DNA of 64,000 bases, from the NCBI GenBank assembly GCA_020740775.1, contig JAHEWK010000006.1, positions 1,736,001-1,800,000 of the forward strand. The letters are read 5' to 3'. The notes under the pieces were generated by a model, which did not search any database, was not told the DNA's origin, and saw only the letters and a program-made list of their open reading frames with translations. Positions 1-10,147 of this stretch are shown here, piece by piece. Positions within the stretch are counted from its first letter, which is position 1, and each line of letters starts with the position of its first letter. The translations under genes were made by a program, and so were the position numbers. The stretch is from Ilyonectria destructans. Lineage: Eukaryota > Ascomycota > Sordariomycetes > Hypocreales > Nectriaceae.

Positions 1-3000
1 TCAGCCCAGGTGTTCGCCCTGGACACCTCGGGGAACCGATAGCAGGCTCTCCCCTCCAGCGTCGGTAATAAGGTCAACAATTGACGTCGCTCCATGAGGC
101 TTTGTTGACGCTTGATGTTGCGTACACTGTTCCCAGATCCATGTTTGGCAGAATATCTGTACAAATGGCCGATGCACTAGACCGAATCAAAGGGTCACCA
201 ACCTATCGTTCAAAAACCACGCTTGACTTGACTTGTAGGTCTACGCATACCTCCGGCAATCAAACCAAAGGGAATTAAATTTACCGCCACACTCCAGTCA
301 GCTCAGTAGCGTTGGTGATATCCGATGCCATCACTCGCATTGATGGCAATTAACCACCCCGTAACGACCCAACCCGAGAATGCCTATCTTTGTTCACTAA
401 ATCTCCTGCACTGTTCCTGGAACGCGAACACAATGTCGAACATTCGGTACTGGAAATGCAGCTTGGTATATTCGTGAAACCACATCCACACTTCTGTCAG
501 GGCCTCTCAGAGGTTGAGACTTATATAGTCTCCAACAACAGGCTCAAGACCAGGTTGACACACATGTACGATGGGTTAATGAGCCAGCCATTGCTTCTTT
601 GTGAATGCAAAATCTATCGTTAAGGAGAACTGCTAAAGACGATTGTCGGGCAAGGAGGCCACCTCTCTCCGTGGACCAGGCGAAGATGAGGCATGCGCAA
701 TCAGTCACTTCTCAGACGAGAATCCCTATTACAATACTGTGATCAAATCTCGATCTCATTGGCGCGTCGTGCGCTCGTGATTCTCGCACTGTTAGAGGAT
801 CCTATCAAGCCGGCAGTGAGGGAGCTCCCCACGGCGCCGAATTCCCTCGGCAAAAAAGACAACACCCACTCGATCTGACGAGTTGGCGTTACAGAAGCCG
901 GAATCATTTTTCCCCGGGTTCGACGGCAATGTATGTGCACCTATAACAAAACTAAAGACAGTGATTTCAATCACAGGAACGTTGGAACCAAGCTGATCGG
1001 CAAGAACATTGTGATGATCCAGCTGATCTCAAAGGAGGCATCGAACCACACCGCATCCTCGCACCATCTCCAGCATGATGGTTTCGTCCCAGTTGCAACA
1101 GTACCGGAAGGATCATGGTATCATCGACCCAGCCAAGAAAGCGGCATGCGAAGCTGAAGTCGGCGTGGTTTAACGGTGTGGCTTGCTTGCTGCGGAACTC
1201 ATGACGGAATGTCGCGAGGTATAAAACTCACAAGGTGCAACACCGTTCAACATATGGAGGCAGTATTATGTACTCTTCAGGTTTGACCAGGGCCCCTGTA
1301 TCAGGTGGTTGGGGGGGTTTTGTCCTACTGCGTAGTTCTCAGGGCGCCCCAGTCACCAGTGAAGAATATCCCCCAAGTGTTTCGTTGTACGGTGGGTAGG
1401 GTCCCATTTTCCCTGACAGGCTGACACCCATATCGCGACGTCCAAAATAGCTCTGGATCAAAGTTTATCTTGCAACTTCGCTCGCTTAAACACACGTCAG
1501 GAGTCGGAAGTCGGTCTCGGTATCGTCTTGTCACAGTCTCATCTTCATCCAGAGTCGCCAGGCGAGCGTCCGGGACCACGGCACAGGCAGGGTAGCATTT
1601 CTACACGACGTTTGCCGGGCGGCGCAAAGGCCTTTTGGCGACGCCTGCGCAACCTACCCTCCCTCGTCCGTCTTCCCCGCGATCGAATGCGGGCGATGGG
1701 CCCCGAGGTACGCCCACCGCTGCATCATGGGCTTGCGACAAGGAGCCGTTGCGCTGCGAGGGAGGTGGTGGCTGAGTGGGTGTGCGGACGGCCGAGGGGA
1801 TTGGGCCGTGGAGAATCCTGGTCGTAGGGTTGGGCTTCCGGAACGCGTCGACATGATCCGATGCGGGGATTCGGTGCCCTTGGGAAAGGTCCTTGCAGAA
1901 GAGAAGTAGAAGCGTGAAGAAGCGTGGACTGTCAACTCGTCAAGGGTGGTGACTGTCCTCTTTGCCTTGGCCTTTTGCAGCTTGACGTCTCTCGACAATG
2001 CAGACGCAGGTGAGCAAGGATCCCTTCATCGTGTCCCAGAGTCTAGACTTGACATATTAACACACTGACACAATAACAACCTCTTCCGTCTTACCAAGTC
2101 TTGTGCCATTACGTGACTTGCTGAATCCGTAAAATGAAAAGTTACCTATCCCATCCCGTCCCCGCCAATTAACCCGTCAACTAACCATCCTGGTGATCCC
2201 ATCACAGAGCCGGCAAAATAGAGCAGCCAACCAACTGCGTCAGAGTCTCCAGCGTCTGTGCCACCTCCTCACAGCGCGCTCACTCGCCGGCCCCCAGGCA
2301 CCGCAGGAGCCCCATAGGCCGGCCCCTGGCGCCGATGCAGGCGGTGGCCCCCTACAGCAGGCGACCCACTGGCTCTCAGCGGCGCCCCGGCAGCCCGGTC
2401 CAGCGCCACAACTCACCAGCCAGGCGAATTGCACCCGCGAGTCCACCAATTCTCGTCGACGCCGCCCCCGGACTATTGCAATTGAGCTTCTGCGCGTGTC
2501 CGAATGAGGTCACACGCCTTGTTCCGCTACGACGACTAACGGGGCTGGGGAGCGTGCAGACAACGGCGCAGTTGGGGCTAACTTGCTAAGCGCAGGGGGC
2601 GTTTGGTCGTCACAACGTGGAGGCAGGGTCCCCTTGGTCTCTTGTTGGTGCCGGGTGCTTGGACTGACACTGAACTATCGCGCATCTCGCCCTCTCTCGC
2701 TTCTGCCTTTGCGCTTGGGGCTTGAGGGCTTGAGGGCTTGAGCGGGACGCAATGCGCCCCGGCCCTGTCACGTCGCCGCGGAAGAACCTTGGTTGGCGGC
2801 GCTGTTTCTCGTGGTGCCCCCTGGCTCGATCATAGGGCGCTGAGGGTGTGACGGCGGCGCTGGGGATGGACGCATGCTCAGATGAGGGTGCCGGAACGGG
2901 GTCCATGTATGGCGAGCTGCCATTTGGATGAAGAGGACTCGGTCACAATTTTCTTCGTTAGATTTGCTTCATTAAGGCTGTGCCTCGCTATTCCCTCGTC

Positions 3001-3224
3001 TTCGTGTTGGCTTGACCAGACTCAGACTCACCTTGTGTTGCGCCAACCCAGTCAACTCCACGTCCGCCCATCCTCCAACGACCAACAAGTAGCAGCTCGT
3101 TTCACCTCGTCTGTGGGTGACGATATCCCCAACAAAACTTCCACTGTCCTTCAGCCTCTGTATTTTTGTCCCTCTAATCGATCTCTCTCCGCCAAATCGA
3201 CCGTCGTCGAGCCCATATCTCACC
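1..3224. other. Intergenic region, no supported gene
   Basis: Several short open frames exist on both strands, but none has a recognisable domain, consistent splice sites or a plausible start, and frames overlap one another on opposite strands as expected by chance in GC-balanced DNA. An 8-bp unit (gggcttga) is repeated three times in a row at 2718-2741. The last 100 bases before 3225 are pyrimidine-rich and look like the 5' leader of the CFEM gene. Confidence 0.6.
2718..2741 (+). repeat. Three tandem copies of an 8-bp unit
   Basis: The unit gggcttga occurs at 2718-2725, 2726-2733 and 2734-2741 without mismatch. It is a simple short tandem repeat in intergenic DNA with no evident function. 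Confidence 0.8.
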
Positions 3225-3774
3225 ATGATCCTTCACCGCGTGCTCCTCTTCACTGCAACAACCCTCCTCGCCACCGCCGCTGCTACCAACGCAACCGACC
3301 TCGCGGCACTTGCGCAGTTCCAAGCAAGCCTCCCCAAGTGCGCCGTCAAGTGCCTCGCCATCGGCGCAAAAGAGCACGGGTGTGAAACCACAGACGTCGA
3401 ATGCCAGTGCAGCCAGCTCGAGTCCATCATCAAGACCACGTCGCCATGTCTCGTCAAGGCCGGTTGCGATCTTGACGAAATTTCCGGTATGTGAACCATA
3501 CATTCTCCTCTCTGCATCTTTCCCATTCTCGTCACCTGCTTCACACATATTCATCCTTCAACATCTGTCGCATCAACTCTCACTGACTTGTGGTCAAGAC
3601 ACGGCCAACCTCGTTGCCAAACTATGCGCCTCCCAAATCGCGAACCTCATTGCCACCCAGACCACCGCGGCCACCAAGGCAACTGCATCAACCGGTGCGG
3701 CAAATATTCTACCCCAGAACCTAGCCTGGGCTGGAACAGTAGCAGTATTGGCAGTCGTGGCCGCTGCACTATAG
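3225..3774 (+). CDS. CFEM-domain GPI-anchored cell-surface protein
   Basis: Two exons, 3225-3486 and 3599-3774, joined by an intron with a gtatgt donor and a caag acceptor, give a 145-residue protein. An N-terminal signal peptide (about residues 1-20) precedes a CFEM domain with eight cysteines. It includes the C-E-T-T-D-V-E-C-Q-C stretch, whose Asp lies where the haem-binding Asp sits in characterised CFEM proteins. The Ser/Thr/Ala-rich C-terminus ends in a hydrophobic tail typical of GPI attachment. CFEM proteins act in haem/iron capture, surface properties or host interaction; which role applies here cannot be read from sequence. The start is the first in-frame ATG that leaves a signal peptide directly at the N-terminus. 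The gene converges on the thioesterase-fold gene to its right. Confidence 0.9.
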
Positions 3775-4127
3775 GAAGCGTTGTTGTCCACGACCGGCGG
3801 GCCAAAAGTTAATGGGATTCGAGTGTTTATATCGCAAGGCGTTAGATATCAGGATGGTTTGGGCGTTTCTCGCAGGAGGTTCCATTTTATGTAAGACGAC
3901 AAAATGACGTAAAATTCTTAATGCGCAATTCTATGTATATCATAAGCAGGTCTACTATGTAAATGGCATACCTCACATTAGAGGTTTGCCAACTCTCCGC
4001 AACATTACTCACGGGGTTTCCATGCCCCAATTCCGTCTTTGAACGCCATCTATCCGAGTCAGCACCATCTTTTCCTTCCATCTTCTTATCGTTCGTCTTC
4101 TCTTATTCCACCTCTTAGTCTAGATCT
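3775..4127. other. Convergent 3' intergenic region
   Basis: This holds the presumed 3' UTRs of the CFEM gene (+) and the thioesterase-fold gene (-). It is moderately AT-rich around 3890-3970. I see no coding sequence or RNA gene. Confidence 0.6.
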
Positions 4128-5222
4128 CTAAGGCCCAAACTTGCCCAACGCTCCGTTGTTGCCGCCATCAAAAACATCATGCAACTTCTCCAGCTCGTGG
4201 AAATTTGAAGCCAACTCCATACCCTTACGGCGCTGCGCCTCGACTCGGCGCCAATCCCACTCGCCCTCGACCGACAGATCAACATCCGACACATCCACAG
4301 ACATGTCGCCCACCTGCTCCTCGCCGCTCATCCAGCCGCCGGGACGCTCTGGTAGCAGACCCGACTCGCCACCGAGGACGTAGGCCGGGTGCACAGTGAA
4401 GCGGCCAAGTTTGAAGACGTACTTGCTGATGGCCGTGGCGTAAATCTTCTTCTCCCAGCCGCCAGCCGCATCATTGGGTCCGCGCTTGCGAATCTTGGCG
4501 CAGCGGGCGTCGAGCCACTCAGTCGGCCGGGCAGCGTTCTTAGGGATGAAGTGGGTGACGATGTACAGCCACTTTCGGTCCCAGGAGAGCACGCGACTCC
4601 ACATCTCGAATCCACTGTAGGCGGAGATCTCACGCTTGAAGCTGCACTCGACGGCGCCGAGCATGATGCCGATGGGGCCCTTGACCGGGGCGCCCGTCTT
4701 CGGGTCCAGGACGATCTTGGTCTGCGAGTTGCGCGAGAGGGACGCCATGGAGGCACGGCCGAGGTACGAGACGAGGTGGGTTCGCGAGATATCGAGGTCG
4801 GCAAAGTAGGTCGAGTTAGACTTGTGCAGGTTGTAGTCGATCTCGAGGATGGGCGAGTGCGAGGGAGTGATGATGGGCTTGAAGAGCGCATTGGGGCCGT
4901 GTTTCGGGGACTTGCGCAACGACATGTGGTAGAAAATGGTGTAGAAGACGCGATACTGGCTTCATGTTAGCGATTGCGCGATATGGGAGACGGAGCTGCC
5001 GTGTTTACTTACGGTCCACGCAAATGGCATGTTCTTCCAGTTCAACAGGACAAACAGCAGCAACAGTATCCTCGAAGTGCGACCAGGACCCATGAGGAAT
5101 GACTTCATGAGGGGAATCCAGCTGACGCGCCAGGCGGCATATCCTATAGAGCCGACGGCGAGGGGCGCAACGACGGGCACTACGAGCGACAGCCCGGGCA
5201 GCTTCTTTGCGGCAGATGCCAT
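4128..5222 (-). CDS. THEM6-like thioesterase-superfamily membrane protein
   Basis: Two exons on the minus strand, 5222-5013 and 4955-4128, give 345 residues. The intron is phase 0 with a gtaagt donor, a gctaac branch site and a ccag acceptor. Residues about 8-62 are hydrophobic with one or two membrane-spanning stretches. The rest resembles the hot-dog-fold 4HBT_2/THEM6 family, with the segment following the intron (Y-R-V-F-Y-T) and the later S-x-x-G-F-E-M-W-S-R-V-L-S-W-D stretch typical of fungal members. These are often called thioesterase-like or, misleadingly, capsule polysaccharide biosynthesis proteins. Substrate is unknown; location is probably ER or another internal membrane. An ATG at 5243 in the same frame would add seven residues; the ATG at 5222 (M-A-S-A-A-K-K) looks more natural. 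Confidence 0.8.
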
Positions 5223-5949
5223 GATGGATAGGAGTTCTCGCAACTATTCTCACTCCCTAACTTTGGCGCAGGGCTCGGTCTAATCGGAATTGTCGTCAGC
5301 GCCAGGATTGCGATATCCCAGTGAAGATCTCGAAAGATAAGATCAAGATTGCTTGCCAGAAGAGGGAGTGGAAGCCTGGTAGAATTCACTTACTTGGGTA
5401 GGCGCCGCTACACAGTTACTAATACGGATTGGAGTACTGTATGCTAGCGCTTAGGCACACAGTCAAGCCCCAGGCCTCCAGGCTCCAGTGATAGAGAGGA
5501 TACATAAAAGGGGCAAGGAGGAACTAAGGGGAAAAGGAAGAAGAAAAAAAATAGGTGACCCTTCGGTAGTCGAACCCCCAACGTACTTCCGCCGGAGCAG
5601 GGGTGTTTCTACCTCATAACCACTCGACCAAAACGAGCTGACAGCAGCACGTGCCTGGAAGTACTCGCATCAGGTTGTGTTGTGAGAGTGTGGCTTCCTT
5701 AACATCCGAAGCTCTCTCGTCCATCAGAAGTCGTTTGACAGCCTCTGGCCACTTGAGGGCTCGCGAGACTGTCACAACTGCAGCGCCGTGCCTGTGGGTG
5801 CGTAGCGCTCCCTCCATCCTTAGTTGCCGAATCCTGGTACGGCCGACAGCACCAGGGACCAAAAATCAACGAATGCATGCTTTCCCCAAGCTAACATTTA
5901 ATAGGGTAACTTCCCATCCTCGCCACTTTATATCTTCGAATATCGCGCT
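5223..5949. other. Intergenic region with a tRNA-like element
   Basis: The divergent space between the thioesterase-fold gene (-) and the Gfd2-like gene (+) holds no supported protein gene. Around 5500-5550 is a purine-rich run with eight consecutive A residues. A degenerate tRNA-like element with Pol III boxes lies at 5544-5640 and is listed separately. Confidence 0.6.
5544..5640 (-). other. Degenerate tRNA-like Pol III element
   Basis: Read on the minus strand, the element has a perfect A-box match (TGGTCGAGTGG, plus-strand positions 5620-5630). A near-perfect B box follows (GGTTCGACTAC, 5566-5576, one departure from GGTTCGANTCC), then a run of eight T (plus-strand A run 5544-5551) that would stop Pol III. 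The A-to-B spacing is longer than in ordinary short tRNAs and closer to Leu/Ser types. However, the acceptor, T-stem and anticodon stem do not pair properly and no anticodon with U33 is found. It could be a tRNA pseudogene, a tRNA-derived SINE head or another Pol III transcript. Confidence 0.35.
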
Positions 5950-6906
5950 ATGTCGTCAGCACCAGGACCCCACACAGGGATTCTGCGTGAGGAGAACCTC
6001 GTTCTCCAACAAATCTTCGGATACGGCGACCAACCAATGCATACGGATCCAATCCCTCGAACCGGCTTGCCACTGCCAGGCTCATCTATCAAGGACATCC
6101 TCCTTGTGTCTGTAGATGTTGATACTGGAGGAGGCTATGAGGTTATCTCGCCAGACCAGAGCTTCCACGTCGGCATATCAATATTCGATACCCGCTACCT
6201 TACCAGCAATAGCTCGACCGATCCGCAGAAAGCTATTGCATCCTATCAATTCATCAATCGAGATACAAAACCCTGCAAACAAGCAGCGAAGCGCTTTTTG
6301 TTAGGTGCTACAGAAATACAAACGCTAACTGCCATCGCTGCAAAAATCTCGGCACTTACACAAGGCAGAGATTACATCTTGGTCGCCCATGGGGTAAATG
6401 AAGATCTCAAGTTCCTGAATAATATTGACGCAGGCATCGCTGCTAGGGCATGCTACATACTGGATACAGTGAAAGCCGCCCAATATACCCTACAGCTGCA
6501 CTATCGGTATAGCCTGGAGAAGCTCCTCGACGCACTGAGCATATCTTACGATCATTTCCGGCTTCATGCTGCTGGGAATGATGCCTTCTTTGCCCTTAAG
6601 GGACTACTTATGATTGCCGCCCGCGACATATCCGCCAAACCCCACGCCTGGGCGCTTGGGAACCAGCAAATGATCGGTACACAAAGCTCGATTGCCACTA
6701 TCCTCGAAGCTGTTGCTTGTACCCCGTATTCCCTACTGGCAGACAAGCCTCAGCAAACTCCAGTCCCAGAAAAACTGTCGAAATTGTCAATCGGCGCTAA
6801 GCGAAGACTTCGCGCGGAAAGAAAAGCAATCCGTCGAGCAAACCAAACTTTGGCAAGCACAAGTGGGCTGGATCAAGATGTTAGCCATAGCCCTGATGGC
6901 ACGTGA
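5950..6906 (+). CDS. Gfd2/YDR514C-like protein with RNase H-like (DEDDh-type) fold
   Basis: A single exon encodes 318 residues. The order of motifs matches the exonuclease-like C-terminal domain of the fungal Gfd2/YDR514C group. A beta strand with D-V-D is at residues 56-58, where classical DEDDh enzymes have D-x-E. It is followed by V-A-H-G-V-N-E-D-L (about 145-153), a strand with I-L-D-T (170-173), and H-A-A-G-N-D-A (206-212) as the H-x-x-x-x-D motif. Family members are linked to RNA export or RNA metabolism, but activity is rarely shown. The C-terminus (about 270-300) is rich in Lys and Arg and may bind nucleic acid. The ATG at 5950 is preceded by a stop-free stretch but is the first good start in this frame. 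Confidence 0.7.
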   Translation: MSSAPGPHTGILREENLVLQQIFGYGDQPMHTDPIPRTGLPLPGSSIKDILLVSVDVDTGGGYEVISPDQSFHVGISIFDTRYLTSNSSTDPQKAIASYQFINRDTKPCKQAAKRFLLGATEIQTLTAIAAKISALTQGRDYILVAHGVNEDLKFLNNIDAGIAARACYILDTVKAAQYTLQLHYRYSLEKLLDALSISYDHFRLHAAGNDAFFALKGLLMIAARDISAKPHAWALGNQQMIGTQSSIATILEAVACTPYSLLADKPQQTPVPEKLSKLSIGAKRRLRAERKAIRRANQTLASTSGLDQDVSHSPDGT

Positions 6907-8011
6907 TCGAATGATCTTGTTACCTAACTGTCATGTTGCGTCTCGAATGGCATCATCAAAGCCCCACCGAACAGATCACAGCAATGGGCCATATAGCCAG
7001 AGCCATTAAGTGAAGGGAGGAAAGGGCAGATAACTACCCGGCCTCGTCGGTTTAATCACAGGGCGAGGCTCGGTCTATGGCAGGCGTCATAGTCGTCTCT
7101 GAGAGATCCGGCCTCGATACCCAGCCGCTTGTCAGTTACTCGATTTGTCTCTTGTACGAACTTCTACAATCTTTGTGCCCAAAATAGCTTTACTTTATCA
7201 ACTAACAAGGCCCATAGGCCTGAACCGCCAGCTATCGACGGAGGATTGTCTTGTGCCGCCACAAAAATCGTACAGCTCCCGATTTCGCGAGCATGGTGTT
7301 AAAGATGAGGCCGAGACTATCGGTCTTCAGACAGCTTACTAAGATGTTTTGATCTATTAGCTAAATCCGTAGCAACTATGAAGGGATCCAGTACAGCCAA
7401 CATTCGTTCTGGCCGAATACTGAGTATGGCAAGGATGCCATTTGCGATCTGAGTACTATGAGAGATAGTTTTAACATGATCTAGCATAGGTTCCCAGCTC
7501 TCCTGTAGGTCCTTGTTGTATGTGTTGGGTAGGCCCATCTGCGTCATCATGAACTTATCGTTATCGAGCCCGGCTCAGCCTTATCGGTGGGGGCTCGGCC
7601 GAAAGCTATTGGAGGCAACGAATCGTTGGGGCCTCGGCGGCGCACTGGACGGAGTTGTCTTGCAGATCGGAGAATGCATTTCGTGGCAGTGTCGCGACGT
7701 CAAAAGGCCGATCGGAGTCTAAGAGACTTGGCGGGTGTTGAAGCTCGGCGGTAGGTGCTGTGTCTGGGTGGTTTACCCGGAGCTGGTGCACCAATGGCGT
7801 GCTACAGGCTGGCCGCTCCGGAACGAAAGACCAACAATGCTGGTACTACAGGGAGAAACATGCTCAACAAAAGGGAAAGGATCATGCCATTGGAACCAAT
7901 GTGTTACGTCTTACGGAAAAGGAGCATCTAGTGATAGAAGCGAACATGCGTTGAAGTTGGCAACAAATGCAAAAAGAAAAGGATAATCGATGGAATTTAA
8001 CCACCTAAGTT
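6907..8011. other. Intergenic region, nothing supported
   Basis: Only short overlapping frames of 60-85 codons on both strands are present, without domains. No RNA gene is seen until the tRNA-Ala that begins at 8012. Confidence 0.6.
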
Positions 8012-8099
8012 GGACGAACAGGGAATCGAACCCTGGACCACTCCCAGATATTCAGACGAAACATGCTAAGGGAGTATTATACCACTAAACCATTCGCCC
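8012..8099 (-). tRNA. tRNA-Ala (anticodon AGC) with a 17-nt intron
   Basis: On the minus strand the 7-bp acceptor stem pairs GGGCGAA with TTCGTCC, with one G-U. The anticodon stem pairs CTCCC with GGGAG, and the T-arm is CAGGG-TTCGATT-CCCTG. The anticodon AGC lies at plus-strand positions 8065-8067. Seventeen extra bases (8047-8063) sit after base 37, the canonical place for eukaryotic tRNA introns. Removing them leaves a normal seven-base loop (TTAGCAT) as in other eukaryotic tRNA-Ala. CCA is not encoded, as expected. Confidence 0.93.
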
Positions 8100-8411
8100 G
8101 GTTCTTGTTGGAGGACGGCGTCGTAATGAGGCATATTCGTGTCAGACGAGATGGAGCGGGGCACTTGAGCTGTCGTACCCCACTAACATCGTCTCTCCCC
8201 TACCCTGCAGGCATCCTTCCTTCGTTTGCTAGCGGTTCGGTGTTATACATGCCGAGATTTGTCTTTACTTTTGTCAAGTGATCGGTAATAGTAATGATTG
8301 AATGTTTATGAATACATGGTTTTAAATTCATGGACTTGTAACTTTCAAGTAGAGGAGTCGGTGGTTGTCTTTGGTTTTGTTCGAATTCTTCTATGCTCTA
8401 ATTTAACCCAA
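8100..8411. other. Short intergenic region
   Basis: This lies between tRNA-Ala and the 3' end of the aldolase gene. It is AT-rich from about 8260 to 8410, which fits a 3' UTR of the minus-strand gene. Nothing else is seen. Confidence 0.55.
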
Positions 8412-9441
8412 TTACAAAGACTTTTCAACCTCATCAACAGCGTCAAGCACCGGCTTCCAATTGACCCACTCAACATCACCGCCAGGAATTCCCCCGAAGA
8501 GCGGCAGCCTCGTGCCGTCAACGTCGCCAAAGCCCCTCAACCGGCTGACGGCCTCCTTAATGCCGACAGTCCCATACCGCACCACAATCTCCTCCATCGA
8601 GCTGACCTTGAACTGCAGCAGGCGGCGCTCAGCCACCTCGGCGGGCGTGGGCTGGCTCTTGGCCGACAGCTCGTACAGGCGCACCAAGGTCTTGGGGAAG
8701 AAGCCCGCGGAGCCGTCGATGGCGCCAGAGAAGCCCACGGACATTACGGGGAGCAGCTGCTGGCCCAGGCCGGTGAAGGCGTGGAAGTGGACCGGGTCGA
8801 TGGCTGGGTTGGCGCCGATCTGCGCGTGGTATGACACGTCGCCGTGCGACAGCTTGCAGCCCACGATATTGGGGTGCTTGGAGAGCGTGGCATATGTGGA
8901 GGGGATGACCTTGACATTGTTTGAGACGCCGGGATAGTGATAGCTAGACAGCCGTTAGCAGCGGACTTTGATCAGATCAGGACGTTTACATCATAACGGG
9001 GATGGGGCTCTGGTTAGCCACGGCCGTGAACCACCGGATGATGCCATCCTGCGTCGTCACAACGGCATTGTACCCCGGCACAAGACACAACCCCCACTGG
9101 GCGCCGGCCGCGTGCGCATCCTTGAGCTGCTCCACCGTCTCCTCCACGCTGTTCGTCGCCGTGCCCGCAATGATGGGGTAGTCCTTGAAGCCCTCCTTCT
9201 CCAGCGCGGCCTTGATGCCGCCGAGCACCTTGGCCCTGTCGCGCGGGTGCAGGTGCACCGCCTCTCCCGTGCTGCCAAGCGCCACGACGCCGCGGATGCC
9301 CGCTTTGGCCAGATACACGGCGTGCGCTCCCTGGGTCTCGATGTCCAGCGGCGGGGTGATGGGGTCGTAGTTGGCCGTCTTCTTGGCTGCGAAGAAGGTA
9401 GGCACAGGCACGTACATGCCCGCGGGCGGGGGGGCAGACAT
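8412..9441 (-). CDS. Dihydrodipicolinate synthase-family aldolase
   Basis: Two exons, 9441-8990 and 8943-8412, give 327 residues; the intron has a gtaaac donor, gctaac branch site and ctag acceptor. This is a class I pyruvate-type aldolase of the DHDPS/N-acetylneuraminate lyase family. It has the G-S-T-G-E substrate-binding loop near residue 57, the Y-H-Y-P motif whose Tyr152 matches the catalytic Tyr, and the Schiff-base Lys181 in G-C-K-L-S-H-G. Fungi make lysine by the alpha-aminoadipate route, so this is not a lysine-synthesis enzyme. Likely substrates are 4-hydroxy-2-oxoglutarate or a 2-keto-3-deoxy sugar acid, as in the galacturonate pathway. Sequence alone does not decide which. No signal peptide is apparent; probably cytosolic or mitochondrial. 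Confidence 0.88.
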
Positions 9442-10147
9442 GGTGAGAGGTTCTGGGAGTATTGGCTAGGAGGAGGTGATGGAAACCGCGTAGAATAGGA
9501 ACTGGACAGGAAGGCGTAAAGAGCTGGGCATATTACTACCACGGCAAGCATATAAGTACACAAGAGATATCGTGGGATTGTACGCCGAACCTCGGGGGCT
9601 CGGGACTTCGGGGTAGTTGGCAGCGACACTACCACGAGTGGGCTCTACAAACTGACACAATCCGGTAAAGCGTGTGAGCGAGTCGTAATCAAGAACTGAC
9701 AAAGCCCCAGATGCTACAGAAGAGACCCACGGAGATTCCGGAAGACTTTGGTTGGGCCATGCCAGGCCTCCGGAATTCCCAGTTCGCCTTGCTACGGCCC
9801 AAAGACTTAATCCGACATCTAAACGACTGAGAATCAAATTGGCATGAGTTATTGAAGTAGTTTATTTCGCTTTGGAAACCACCAGAGTGCGGCTTCAACT
9901 GATATATGCAGGACCAGATACTGACGATAGCCTAATCTTCTCATACACAAGTCTCAGGACCTTGGGCTATTTATTCAAACCTTTATATCCGATTCCTACC
10001 CGTCTTGTGGTTCCCCACATGGCGACTCCTGCCGGTCATGCGGGATTCTACGTGTTGCTGCAACTGGTCAACTCCGACTTAGGACCGGCATTTCGATACC
10101 CGGTACCCGGTCAAGATATCACCCTCGGATCGTCGTGAACTCATGGT
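9442..10147. other. Intergenic region, nothing supported
   Basis: This is the promoter side of the aldolase gene and the 3' side of homoserine kinase. Short frames on both strands overlap and show no domain. Confidence 0.55.

Noticed and set aside
5544..5640. Calling the tRNA-like element a functional tRNA
   Set aside because: Acceptor, T-stem and anticodon stems do not pair and no anticodon can be assigned, so it is listed only as a degenerate Pol III-like element.
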